Positions 19,176-30,632 of a DNA stretch of 64,000 nucleotides are shown one piece after another. This DNA is from Prillingera fragicola (taxonomy: Eukaryota > Basidiomycota > Tremellomycetes > Trichosporonales > Trichosporonaceae), in contig BEDY01000004.1 in NCBI GenBank assembly GCA_002335605.1, forward strand, positions 744,001 to 808,000. The letters run 5' to 3'. Within the stretch, counting starts at the first letter, position 1. Each line of letters starts with the position of its first letter. Both the position numbers and the translations under genes were made by a program. The notes below the pieces were generated by a model. The model was not told the DNA's origin. It did no database searches and worked only from the letters and a program-made list of their open reading frames with translations.

Positions 19176-20334
19176 TCAGACATCCTCCTTCTCGTTCGTG
19201 CCGACCAGCGGGACGCTCTCCTCCTTCTCGAGCTCGGACTCGGGGATGGACGGGGCTGGGACGCGCGGCGCCGTCTGGGCCTTGTACCACGTAAAGAGGA
19301 GGGTGCCGAGGAGGATGAGCACGATGGACGCCACGCGGGAGCTGCCTTGTCAGTCGTGTTGGGTGCGGAGAGTACTCACACATTGAGGATGTCGCCGAAG
19401 AGGTGGACGCCAAAGATTGTCTGGAGGACGGAGCGGACGGCCGAGCTAAACATGTGTGTCACTGGGGACGTGACCTTGATGCTCAGCAGGCCGGCGATGC
19501 AGATCAGGAAGCCAACGACGCCCTGTGCTTGTTAGCGACCCACACTGCGCCTTGCGCCTCGAACACTCACGGTCACGGCGCTTCCCACGACAAAGGCCCG
19601 AAGGTTGCCCTCGACGAAAAAGAGGGTGTAGAGCCTCGGAATCTCGCCCGCGACAACGATGCCGGGGACGACGGCGATGACGCTCAGGACGTTGGTCCAG
19701 TAGGCGAGGTCCATGGCGCTGCCGTCGACGTGCTTGAGTGCCGACTTGATGAGCACGGCGTGGACGGCAATCATGGCTGCGCTGGCGACACCGAGGACCA
19801 TGCCGACGGCCGGCGCCTCGGGGGCCAGTCCCGCTCCGATCGGAAACGGAAGGAACGAGTATGTGAACCCCCAAGTGACGAGTGCGCAGGCCGCGAGCGT
19901 CATGCGCGCCGGGGCGGTGCCGGTGCGTCCGGCGTCGAGTGCAATGGTCATGGGGAGGGTGAGGCCGCGGGCGACTTGGAAGTAGGATGCGTCAACGAGG
20001 CGGAGGCAGTAGATGTTGAACCCCAGGCCGACAATGTTGACCGCTGCCACGGGAATCATGGAGGTGATGGCCGGCTTGGACCAGCGGGGGGTCACCCACT
20101 CGGTGCTCTTCATGCCTCCCCAGATGTGCAGCAGGGCCACGGCAATGGACAGCTGCATGAGCAGGAAGGTGAGGGGCAGGTCGGCCTCTTTGAGCACCCA
20201 TTTGTTACTGCGGATGAGCGGGAGCCCACATCCATCACCCGGAAGACTTACACCAGAACCATGACGAGCGCCACAGCCATGTAAAAGCCCACGACGCACG
20301 CAATCTTCCACCGCGGGGTGTGCTCCTCGGACAT
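19176..20334 (-). CDS. Nucleotide-sugar transporter, SLC35/TPT family (342 aa)
   Basis: Exons on the minus strand: 20252-20334, 19571-20207, 19380-19522 and 19176-19341, 343 codons. Many hydrophobic segments are present, consistent with the ten-helix drug/metabolite transporter fold. Family marks are NKWVLKEADLPLTFLLMQ near the N-terminus, a long internal VARGLTLPMTIALDAG segment and the end KVTSPVTHMFSSAVRSVLQT followed by GVHLFGDILN. The last three are close to GDP-fucose/GDP-mannose-type (SLC35C-like) Golgi transporters. It should exchange a nucleotide sugar for a nucleotide in the Golgi or ER for glycan or capsule synthesis. The cargo is not certain. The acidic C-terminal tail (ELEKEESVPLVGTNEKEDV) faces the cytosol. 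Confidence 0.85.
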
Positions 20335-21441
20335 GGTGGCGGCTGTGAGAGAGGACAAGGGAGGGTAGAGATGAAGAAGAGATGTATGTAGATGTCAACA
20401 CGAAGAAAACAGAGACGCAGTCCTCAGACGTTTCTGGTTATGTGTGCCTCGACGTCCGTTTGTCGCCCTCACAACGACATACATATGAAGCAGTCCCACA
20501 GACGCTACATGACCACACTGCATGCAGGAACGCAGGGGGACAGAGCAGAGGGGGCCCGGTAACTGCATTGCCCTTTGGGATGGATCTCCATGTCTGTCTG
20601 TCCAGCAGTGGTTTAAGCAATGTCCAAGACCCTGGTATCTTTGCAGCGCGCAAGACCACTTGTCAACACATTGCATCAACAAACCCGCACCTCCCCGTCA
20701 AACCTCGGGTCGTGAGCCTGGGTCGTACAGCAACAGCAGCAGGAGCAGCATGCATGTTCTGCCGGATGAGGGCAGTGCCTGAACGAAATCGAATGGAGCA
20801 ACCAATCTCTCGGGACAGATTGACAGCATCCCATGTGACTCGCAGCAGAAGAGCAGCGTCGACCTGCCCCCCCGTCGTCCTGCCTCGCCTCGCCCCTCTT
20901 GCTTCATGTCCCTTCTCAACCAGGCCACCCCTCTCCAGGTCCATCCTCCCAGGCGTGCCGCCACGCCCTATTCAACCGTTTCGAACTCTCCCAGGTCGAG
21001 CGACGACCCGAGATTCGTAGAGACCCAGGGTATTGGTAATCTCCAGAACAGCGTACATGGCCTACATAGGATTTTGCGGGAGCTCCCTATGGCATGTAGA
21101 AAAAGGTGTGGCGGAGCAATGTTGGAGCGAAAAGAGTACGCATCTGCTGTACGAGTGTGTGTGCTGGTTCCCGCACAGGGAAGGGGGTGCGTGTGTGCAG
21201 CGCAGGGTGAATGAGTGTGCTTGGACTAGTGTGGCACAAACACACACTGATCCGCAGCGACGCCTGGCAGCGGTGGAGGTGTTTGCCACTGGTAGTGTCT
21301 TGCCCATCTTGTCCTTCTTTGCTGTTGCTTCCTCTTCTTCTCTGCCACCTTCTTCCTGTTCCTATCTCTGCGTACCTTTTACCTCTCTTACTCTTCTAGC
21401 TCTATATCAAAGCTGAACATACCCTGCGCGGTCATCTTACA
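20335..21441. other. Intergenic, two divergent promoters
   Basis: 1107 bases with no convincing gene. Pyrimidine-rich sequence at 21300-21440 (repeated CTTC/TTCC) is a likely leader of the kinase-like gene. Confidence 0.5.
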
Positions 21442-23499
21442 ATGGCCCCCTTCCCTTCTCGGACAACTGCCCCCACACGTACAGCTTCCTCTGTGTCTTC
21501 TCACCGCTGGCGACCCCTCTTTGCTGACCGGGACCGGCAACCAAGGCCACCCTCTCACCACCCTCTGCCCCCTTCTCATATCGCTGATGACCCTTCCCTG
21601 CACCTCCATGCCCTAGTCTCACAGCACACACTGCCTCTCACCTCTTCTGACAGCGAGCTCCCTGCAGTCTTCCCCGCTTCCATCACCGCAGAGTGTCTTC
21701 CCCAGTCTCATCTCCGCTTTGTCCCGCTCCTCGACTCTTTACACCAGAGCCTCGCAGAAGTTGCACACATTTTTGCCCCTCACACATCCACTGCCCCAGG
21801 CCCAACACACGCCGACACTGTGCGCTTCCAGGAGCACCTCGGCAGCGTTACCGAGTGCGCACAGCAAGCATACAATGCCCCCAGGTTCACCCAAGCACCC
21901 CCCGCCGAGCTCCACCGGCTCGCCAAACACCTAGTGGTAAAGTATCTCTTTCGCCCTCTAAACGAGCTGCTGGAATGCATGCTCCTCCCGACCGGCGTGC
22001 AGGTCAACTGGCGCCTGACGGCAGACTCTGGCCGCGAGAGGGTAGAGCTCATCTGGAACCGTCCGAGCTACGGTGCGACGACGGTCGCGACGGTCCACCT
22101 GCGCACGCCCGTCGATGTGTCGGACACGGACATGAACATCCTCCTCGACCACGTTCGGCGCGGGACGCTCCACATTGACAATGACGGGTGTGTGGCGCTC
22201 TACGGCCCTGCGTGTGTCAGCAAGCGCACAACGGCGTGCAGAGTTGCGGGCGAGGTGAGCGCAGCCTGGGATAGGTCACTGATGGCCAGGCGCTGGAGGA
22301 AATGTTCACGCACGGCGCCAGCCTCAGTGTGCTCACCAACTGTAACCGTTTCGTGGTCCTCAACGCCGTGCCGCGCCAAGGCCGAGGTGCCAAGATTATC
22401 GAGTTCTCCGACCTGGTCGTCGCAGACACCAAAGCGTCGCACAACCTTTGTTCGTCGCCGTTCGGCCTCTTTCTCGGCCTGACGGTCCTCGCCCTCCGAC
22501 GCCGCGGCGTCGCCCTCTCCCGCCCGCCGATCGCGCACCCCACCGTCCCAATCCTCGACGGCCTCCTCGACGCCCACTTTGGAGGTACGCCCCGCCCCAG
22601 CCCACACTAACATGCAGCGGACCCGGACAGGCGCAAGTCGCGCGACATGCGCCAACGCCGCCGCGCAGTCTTTGGCGTAGGCATGTATCCGTCTCAAGTA
22701 CGCCCCCTCCGCGAGCCCACTAACACAGAGCTCGGCGCCACAGCCCTCCTCTTCACCATCCCCGCGGCCATGTCCCCGAACAGGATCCACCCAACCCACC
22801 CATTCTACGGCCCACACATCCCGACCCACCTCCCGCACCTCCTCGCCGACCCCCGCACGGACGCGCTCTGGATCCCCGAACTCGACCTAGCCCAGCACCA
22901 CGCCGGAACACTCTGGGACATCTTCCTCGCCCGCTTCGCGTGGCTCCCCAACACGTCGCCAGACCTAGTCGTAAAGCTCGCCAACATGTCGCGCTTCCCC
23001 GACCCCCCCGCGTCCTACACGCGCGACGACGCGGTGGGCAGAGCCCGCACAGAGGTGAACGCCTACCTCGGCGCCCTGGCGGGGCTGCACGGCCGCGTCG
23101 TGCCGCGCTTCAAGGGCCTGTTCGGCTCTTGCCAGGCGGGGGAGCAGCTCTGGGCCGCCCTGTTCGAGGACGCCGGCGCGCCGCTCGTCCCAGCCCAGAC
23201 GCTGGACCCGGTTACGAGGTATTGTAGAAGCCCAGAGCAGCGCTGATGCCAGATACGAGATTCCACACATGTACACCACCCTGCACGCCGCGGGGGTGCT
23301 GCACGGGCAGGTCGCGTGGCGCCACATTGTGTGCCGGGGCGGCGCGTACCGGCTTGTCGACTTTGCAGTGGTCCGGTGTCCTAGTGAGAGTGATGCCGAG
23401 TGGGAAGCAAAGTGCTGTGCCGAGATGCGCGCCGTGTATGACTTGATGGGGCGCGCGTCCTTGCCTGGTGTCAAGCGCAAGCACTCGCCTGGGTTCTAG
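21442..23499 (+). CDS. Lineage-specific kinase-like (probably inactive) protein, 651 aa
   Basis: Exons 21442-22254, 22290-22584, 22618-23218 and 23253-23499 give 652 codons in frame. I do not recognise the first 300 residues (Ser/Pro/His-rich, then a globular part). The second half recalls an atypical protein-kinase fold: a VVKLANMSRF stretch in the place of the ATP-binding Lys and GVLHGQVAWRHIVCRGGAYRLVDFA in the place of the catalytic and metal loops. There the expected HGD..RN reads HGQ..RH, so catalytic Asp and Asn are missing, and DFG reads DFA. It would be a pseudokinase if the fold assignment is right. A possible 31-base intron near 22699 was not used because it breaks the frame. It is convergent with the carrier gene, the stop codons being only 83 bases apart. 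Confidence 0.6.
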
Positions 23500-23582
23500 T
23501 TCTGTGGTCAGTAGGATCAGTACGACTGCGACTGCGGCCGGTAAATGCACGTTCCATGTCGGATCTAGTTTGTATTGGTATG

Positions 23583-25128
23583 CTAGCTCTCCCCACCTCC
23601 CCCTCCGGCTAATGAGGGCGGCTGCGCCGCCAGGTTGCGCATGATAAGCTCATAAGTGAGCATGGTCACCGCCGAGCTCGGCACTGTGCGGACGAGGTTG
23701 ATGCTCAGACCGCGATAAAAGCCACGCCAGCCGTCCTGGCGCAGAATATTGTTGAACACGTCAATAATGCCCCCCTTGCGCGTCCACCGTCTGCGGCGTC
23801 TCTGGCGTTTAAGCTCGGCCTCGGCCTCGGCGCGGGCCCGTACTGCGTCATCCTCTGGGACTGGTGGGTTGGAGCCCGTCACGAGAGGAGAGTATAGCTC
23901 ACGGAGACTAAAGGGACCTTCTGGTGCGGCGGGGCTTCGGGGGCCCAACCCAGACGCGTGCGGCCGGGGTGGCGGAGGCTTGGCTGCTGGTGGCTCCGGG
24001 ACGATGGGTCGGGAACGCTGGACCTGGATGCGAGTCCGCAAGACTTCGTGTGGGTATGTAGCCAGCGACGCGACCATTTTGGAAAAGGCCGAGCAGGCAA
24101 GAATCGCTTGCGGGGTCAATGGCTGGCCTTCATGGGCTGGTGTGTCAGCGATAAGCGATAAGAGCGCAGTCACCTGCAGGCGGACTCACCTTCACCAACA
24201 AGCGTCTTGGTCTTTTCATACAGCCCAAACTGGACAGCAACGTGCGAAACACCAAATAGACTGGGAACTAGGCCTTTGTAAAATGCGCGAAAGCCCTCCT
24301 TGGTGTAGATCTGATGCACAGCCTCTAGCGTTGTGCGATAACGGGTAGCAGAAGGGGGAAGAATTGCCTGAGCCTGGGAAATAGGTCAGCAATGCCAAAG
24401 TCATCCGCAGCGTAAGCACTCACCATGAAGCGCGTCTTGACAACCCACAATGGGTTGGTTAGTATCGTGCCTGTCGCACCAGCAGTCATGGCGGCGAAAA
24501 CATGCGAAATGTCGGGATGTGCTGCACCGTGTCAGCCCTTGTCACTATCGCGCGGTGTCCGGAGCGATCACCCTACGCCGCTAGTCGCGGCGCCGCGCGG
24601 AGCTCCGCCAGGTAGTCACTCACCGATAGCCAATGGCACTCCTCTCAGTTTGTCCTTGGTAAAGTCGTAGACGGTAAAGTATATCCCCCACGTCGGGAGG
24701 TATCCAGCAATGGTCGGGCCTAGTCCGCGGTAAAACCCACGCAGGCCACTCTGGCGATAGATACGGAGACACGTCTTGGACACGCCCTCGTACCCGTCCT
24801 TGCCACGGGGCGCCGACTGAGCCTGCAGAGTAGTCTTGACGACATCGAGCGGACACGTCGCGATAGAGCTCACGAGCCCCGCCCCGGCGCCAGCGACCAT
24901 CGAGTGCAGCGACGCAGGGATCCGTATCGCCCTCCGCCCCTCGGCCGCTGACGCGATAGGGTACCGCTCATCGTATGTTGGGCTCGGTGTGGGGCGGTGG
25001 GCCGCGGGTTCCGCCCGCAGGTAAGGCGGCAGGGGCGAGCGGCGGGTAGGATGAGGCCTCACGCTGCTAATCGCCGCCGCCGAGGTGCTCGCCTCGGCGC
25101 TTCCATCGCGCGACAATGCCGTAGGCAT
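23583..25128 (-). CDS. Mitochondrial carrier, NAD/nucleotide (Ndt/Rim2) type (446 aa)
   Basis: Exons on the minus strand: 24624-25128, 24424-24521, 24190-24373 and 23583-24136, 447 codons. All three repeats of the mitochondrial carrier family are visible through their signatures: PLDVVKT, PLWVVKT and PHEVLRT. PLWVVK in the second repeat, LPTWGIYFTVYDFTKD and TYPHEVLRTR are typical of the group of NAD, pyrimidine nucleotide and folate/FAD carriers. It sits in the inner mitochondrial membrane. Two extensions stand out: about 75 residues before the first helix, and a Pro/Arg-rich insert of about 70 residues inside the third repeat (positions near 330-400). NAD is a likely cargo, pyrimidine nucleotides are the alternative. 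Confidence 0.85.
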
Positions 25129-25674
25129 CGGCGCTCGCTCACGTTCGCGTCGCCTCTCTGCGGATTGTCAGCTCTTGGATGGCCTAGGCGCGTAGCGGGG
25201 GATTGCGCACAGTAACAGCGAGCGCACTCGTGGCGGCGCGGCGTGGTGGGCTAAAGGATGGGGTGCCGTGAGGAGCAGGACCGGGTTTAAGCGAGCTTGA
25301 AAGGCGCTGGGACGGGGTTGATCGGCGTGTGGGTCGTGGAGCGTTACGGCTTCTCAAGTGCCGACAAGACGAGAGCAGGCGATACAAGCAGGGGTACGAG
25401 GCGATGCTCGCTGGTGGGCAAAGCTACAGATAAAGATAGAGTGGTGCAAGTGGTGAGTCCGTGAGTGGTAGCGTCGTAGGTTCTTGGGCCGCGCAGATGT
25501 CGTTCGGGCGATGACGGGAGCAGATTGGTCAAGTGTGGCGGGCGGGACAAGTCAGTCACCACGCGTCACATTGCTCTTGCTGTCCATCTCCTGCTCGTAC
25601 AGTCCCAATGAGCCTCCTATGCATGCAAATCACACCCTCTAATGTAGCCGAGAATAAAAAATGAACACAAATGT
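25129..25674. other. Intergenic between two minus-strand genes
   Basis: 546 bases: promoter of the carrier gene and the 3' region of the Nop13-like gene. A TGCATGCA octamer lies at 25620-25627. No gene was seen. Confidence 0.5.
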
Positions 25675-27392
25675 CTAGTCAAACACAATCTTGGATCCAG
25701 CACTCTCCACAATGCCCACTTTTTCACGCTGAGCCATGGCCAACGCAGCTCCAGGCCGGGGACGTCCAGTCGACTCCCACTTTTTGCCACGCATGTCCAC
25801 ACGTCCCTTCCTGCCACCCGACTGCTCCTCTCCGCCGCCCTGTGCGTCCCACCCGCCGCCACCAGACACCATCTGCGCCGCAATACGCGCCTGCGCAGCA
25901 GCCTCGGACTTGAAGTCGGTAGGCGCAGCAGCTCCAGGACCCCATGCGCGGCTGGGGCGCGCATCCTCGTAGCTGCCGCCCTCGTCGCCATCGCCACCCG
26001 CGTTGCCGTCAAAGTAGCGCTGGGGGCGTTCGGGCCTGCCACCGCGTCCTCCGCCGCGTCCGCCACGACCGCCACCGCGGCCACCACGCATGCCCTCGCC
26101 GCCATCCCGCCTGCGTCCGCCGGCACGGTTGGTCGCCTCGGTACTGGCGTACTGCAGGTTGAGGCGGATGCCGTTGCGCAGGAAGTGGTTCTTGCGGTTC
26201 AGCAGCGCACGGCGCGCGTCCTCCGGAGTCTTAAAGTCCCAGAAGGCGAATCTGAGAGTGTCAGCTACTGTGCTAGTTCCGATGCCACCCCTCCCAGGGG
26301 GATTGCAATACTCACCCCTTGCACCGGCCGGTGTCCTCGAACTGGGCGACACGAGTCTTGATCAGGTTGGCCTTGAGACCGGCACGAGCTGATGGGCCGG
26401 GAGCAGCATCGCCGTCCTCGGCACCCTCCTCCTTCTCCTCCTTGTCCTCGTCCTCGTCCTCCTCGTCCGAGTCCTCATCGCTGCTGTTGTCGCTGTCGCT
26501 CTCATCGTCGGCAGCCGCACCAGCAAACTCGGCAGCGTTGGTCTCCACAAGGTTACGCAGTTCCTCCTCGGTGACGTCAAAGGGCAGGTTGCCGATGAAC
26601 AGAGTAGAGCTCTCAGCGTGCTTCTGCTTCTGCAGAACGTGGGTGCCGGGTCCAGAGGGGTTGGGCTTGGGAGTGCGCGCATCTGGCTTGGCCTGGTGGT
26701 CGTCACCGCGCTTGATGAGCAGGCGGCGGCCGTCGAGGTTCTTCTCGGACAATCCGACGGCGAGGAGCATGAGGTCCTCGGTCTTGAAGTCGCAGTAGGC
26801 AAATCTGCCCCGTCAGCCAGCTCTAGTATCCCTTCACTCACCCCTTGTTCTCGGAAAAGGTGCCACGGCCTACCTTCTTGGGAAGGTTTACACGGGTGAC
26901 CGACCCGGGCTCACCGCCAGACTCGACGATGCCCTTCTCAAGCCACGCCTGCAGACTCTCGGGAGTGGTGCGGAACGACAAGTTGCCAATCCAGACCGAG
27001 TTCTGGGGCTTGGGCTTCTCGGGCTTCTCGGCCTTGGGCGCACGCTTGGGGGGTCCATCGGCCTCGCCGTCCTTGACATCCTTGTCGTTGTCGCCGACGA
27101 CAGTCTGTTTGGGCGGCAGAGGCTCCTCTCCGCGCTTGGCACGCTTGCGGGCGGCACGGGCTTCGGCCTTGGACATGGGCGCGTTGGCTCCGAGGTCAAT
27201 CTCGAGCAGGTCGGCGTCATCCTCGGCTGCGCGCTTGCGCGAGGTGCGGTCTTCGGCGGCGTCCTCGTGCGACTCGGTGGCGGGAGCTGCGGCCGCCTCG
27301 GCAGCTGCCTTTTTCGCTGCCTTGCGGGCGTCACGAGCTGCCTGCTGCTCTGGGGTGCGGCCCGACTTTGATTTGGCTTCGGTGTCAGCCAT
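25675..27392 (-). CDS. Nucleolar RNA-binding protein, Nop13-like (538 aa)
   Basis: Exons on the minus strand: 26842-27392, 26316-26804 and 25675-26251, 539 codons. The N-terminus is Ala/Lys-rich with KRAKR-type basic clusters. RRM1 has RNP2 VWIGNLSF and RNP1 KGFAYCDF; RRM2 has RNP2 LFIGNLPF and RNP1 KGFAFWDF. RRM2 is interrupted by a strongly acidic insert rich in Asp/Glu/Ser. The tail has RGG/GGRGG repeats. This order (basic N-terminus, two RRMs, insert) fits yeast Nop13 and its relatives, nucleolar proteins of ribosome assembly. Both introns fall at the same place in the two RRMs, between KG and F of RNP1, both in phase 2. It is divergent from YIF1 with only 150 bases between start codons. 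Confidence 0.85.
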
Positions 27393-27542
27393 TGTTGCTG
27401 TGTTGTTACTGCTGAGAATGCACTGAACAGATAGTGAATAGGTGGATCTGATGTCAACATTTTGGGATTAATAAATTGAAAATGAAATGGTAATAATACA
27501 CTAATCTGCTTCCGTGGCGCCACGCGTTCATGACGAGCAGTC
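27393..27542. promoter_or_regulatory. Compact bidirectional promoter, NOP13-like / YIF1
   Basis: 150 bases between divergent start codons. A short AT-rich core near 27465-27500 (ATTAATAAATTG, TGGTAATAATAC) is the only obvious feature. Confidence 0.55.
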
Positions 27543-28962
27543 ATGTTCAACTTCCAGCAACATACATTGACCCACTCCTCCCCATCCAGCATGTCGTCGC
27601 GCAGCCCCCCTCCCCTCCAGCACCCAAAGCCTACACACCCAGCCTACCCTCCCCCCGAGCCACCTCACACCCCAGGCAGGACATCCACCAGCTCGCCCTA
27701 CTCGATCCAAGGCAGGCTCAGCCAAGACGCAGACGGCTACGCGCGCTACTCGTCCCCGCCAGTCGACGCAAACAACCACGCAGCAGGCATGCAGGCAGGG
27801 CCTGGCGTTCCCAGCATGGGAATGGGGAACATGGGTGGGGCAGCAGGTCACCACGCGTCGGCGTCGACCTCGGCGTACGCACCGCCCTCGGGCGGTGTCC
27901 ACACACGCGGCTTTGGTGCCCAGGGACCAAACGCGGCTATGGGCTATGGCAGCAATCCCAACGCGTTTGGCGGGTGGCCAGGGATGAACGACGCCACTGC
28001 ACAGATGGGTGTGCAGTTTGGACGGAGCGCAGTTGCCGCTGGACAGGATTATGTTGAGAAGAATGTGAGTTGGCGCGGCGTTTGATCAGCCAAGTGGCAA
28101 TACTGACGAGGTAGATCTCGCGCTACCTCCCTCTTCCCCTCGTCAAGACGTGCTTTACCGTCACCAATGTCTACGTGCTCAAGAAGCTCCGCCTTGTGCT
28201 CTTCCCATGGCGTCACAAGCCGTGGGGAAGGCAGGTCAGACGTGCGGCGGAGAACGGTGGTGGTGTCGACACCTGGCAGCCACCGAGGGAAGACATTAAC
28301 GCACCGGATCTCTACATTCCCAGTACGTTTTGCGCTTGGTGGGAGCCTGGAGCAGGACTGACCCCGCAGCAATGGCTCTCGTGACATACACTCTCCTTTC
28401 TGCTCTCGTGTCTGGTCTCTACCAGCGCTTCCATCCCGAGGTGCTTGGTCTGTCGCTCTCCAAGGCGCTTGCCGTTGTGATTGTCGAGTTCCTCAGCATC
28501 AAGCTCGGTTGCTACCTTTTGGACGTGCGCGGTGGCGGTGCCAGTGGCGTCGAGTTGCTGGGCTACGGAGGCTACAAGTTTGTTGGGTGAGTAGCCGCGG
28601 CAGCGTTATGCTCAGGACCGCCAATTATGTGCGTGGCGCTAACTTGTGCAGCATTATATCAACCATTGTTGTCTCGCTCCTCGGCCTGGGCAAGATTGTC
28701 ACGTTGTCGACATTCTTCTACACGTTCTGGGCCAACGCTTTCTTCCTTGTGAGTATTTTGTATAAGGTTGCAGTCCCCCAGCTGACACTTGCAGCTTCGC
28801 TCGCTCAAATATGTCTTGCTACCTGACTCGAGTTCTGCCATGAGTGCCACTGCGGCTACACTGTCGCACGGGCAGCGCAGCCGCCGCGTTCAGTTCCTGT
28901 TCATTGTGGCCATTTCACAATTCTTGTGGATGGGTCTGCTGTCACGCTCTGTTCTGGGATAG
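27543..28962 (+). CDS. YIF1: Yip1-interacting factor Yif1 (403 aa)
   Basis: Exons 27543-28064, 28115-28322, 28370-28586, 28652-28748 and 28795-28962, 404 codons. The first 150 residues are Pro/Ser/Gly-rich and probably cytosolic. Then comes the conserved entry VQFGRSAVAAGQDYVEKN, the ISRYLPLPLVKTCFTVTNVYV and PWRHKPW stretches and several C-terminal membrane helices (LLGYGGYKFVG, FFYTFWANAFFLLRSLKY). This is the pattern of Yif1/Hrf1, which with Yip1 and Rab GTPases works in ER-to-Golgi vesicle transport. A second in-frame ATG at 27591 could be the start. Length and domain order are normal for fungi. Confidence 0.92.
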
Positions 28963-29220
28963 ATGTACATAAATGGAGAGCATCAGAGGTGCGAGGCGAT
29001 CACGGAGGAGCATAGACCAGAGTTTGCATGCATGCTCTACACCAACTTGCACTTACTGCTCACCATGGGACGTGAGGTGCCACACGGGCAGGAGTTCCTA
29101 CTTCCGAGTCACGTGGTCTATATCGCCGCACACCAACGAACTTGCCTGTCGCACCAAAAGTCGGCGCGAGCGTGTTCAGGAATGTTCAAAAGCCTTTGCC
29201 ATCTTGCTCCCCATCTCACC

Positions 29221-30120
29221 ATGGCCCTCAACCCCTTTCGCGCAAGCTTGCGCGCAGCCGTCAACGATGGTGAGCAACTCTCAAGCTTTTAAAAGATCCA
29301 ACTAACGTCTTTAGTTGTCGCTTCTGCGTCCACTTCGGGCCCCTCGCGCTTCTTTTCCTCGAGCGCCGTGACCTGCGAGTCTACCCAGCGCGCGGCCGCT
29401 CGTAGGAAACGCACAAAGGTGCTCGCCCTGCGCGCATCCACCGCTGCCCAAATCAAGGCCGATGCCGGACACCCCATCCTCGGTTCGCCCCCTGCTGGCC
29501 CGTCCTCGTCCGGCCCGTCGTCGTTATACGAGCAGTGTCGCCTGGCCAAGGTCGTCCTCCGCGCCAACGACATTTGGTACTCTGCGCCTCCCAACTATGC
29601 GGCCGGAGGCCAGCCCGAGCACTACCTCCCCGGATTGAGCGAGGCGGACAAGGAGCTCCTCTTTGGCGCTCTCCCGCACGCCTCGGCACAGCTCGCGTTT
29701 GACCCTTCGCGCCCCGCCGCTTCGGCGGCCGCTGCGGCCGACCAGGCGCAGCAGACCGAGGCCATGCGCCGTATCCTCGACTTGAGGCACGCGAGCAAGG
29801 CCGGTATCGAGGTTGTCAACCGCCAGCGCATCATCAGCGAGTTTGGCCGCAACAAGCCCGGATCAGACAAGGGCGTCGACACTGGCAGCTCGGAGGTTCA
29901 GGCTGCGCTGCTCACGCACAAGATTCGCGAGCTCGCAGCCCACATTGACAACAACCCGCGCGACATCCATAACAAGAGGAGGCTTCGCATCCTCGTCCAC
30001 AAGCGCGCACGTGTGCTGCAGTACTTTAAGCGCGAGAACGAGGCCCACTACGACCAGCTCCTTGCCGACATTGGACTCTGTCGGAGCGCCGTCGAGGGCG
30101 AGATCAAGGTCGGCATGTAG
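29221..30120 (+). CDS. Mitochondrial small ribosomal subunit protein uS15m (284 aa)
   Basis: Exon 1 (29221-29269) codes for 16 residues of a basic mitochondrial presequence (MALNPFRASLRAAV); exon 2 is 29315-30120; together 285 codons. The ribosomal S15 domain is in the C-terminal part: DTGSSEVQAALLTHKIREL, then NNPRDIHNKRRLRILVHKR and LLADIGL. Bacterial S15 is about 89 aa; the extra 150 residues before it are normal for fungal mitochondrial homologues (Mrps28 in yeast). It binds 15S/12S-type rRNA in the mitochondrial small subunit. A Ser-rich stretch around residues 20-30 probably ends the targeting signal. Confidence 0.93.
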
Positions 30121-30632
30121 GCCAGCCTGACGTAACGTGAGTCTCTTTTTCTCTGCCCTGCCCCACCCACACAAACACACACATATCCGAGTGATGCTTT
30201 ACAAACCTGATTTAATGAGCCTGAGCCGTTCGCGGCCTGAAGTCAACATACCATTGTACCTGACGCCCACTTCTTCTTTTTTCCTTCTATCATGTATGGG
30301 GAAAACAGTTGCTGACAACACTACAGCCCAAAGTCTAGTAGCCCCCCTCATTTCATAGTGCCGCTGCGGCTGCAGCGGCCAGGACAAACCATAGCATAAC
30401 GAAATCATGTAACTGCATATCTACCTACGTTCTGTTGCACTTTAAGCTTGGTTGCAGATTCAGAACTATCCTCAGCCCACCGTTCACTTTGTCCACAGCC
30501 ACCGAAGGCAGCCTAGTGCAGCGTGACAAGGTAAACAGATGCATGTTCATATTAGTGCTATCGCACAGTATCAATCGATCAGGGCAGATCTCAGCGGATC
30601 ACTGAGCGGGTATCAACAAGCCTCCGCTCGAC
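30121..30632. other. Intergenic, convergent
   Basis: 512 bases between stop codons of uS15m and the Rrt8-type gene. Nothing coding was recognised. Confidence 0.5.

Noticed and set aside
22699..22729. Possible 31-base intron in the kinase-like gene
   Set aside because: Too short and it would shift the frame into early stops; the unspliced frame joins well to the next exon.
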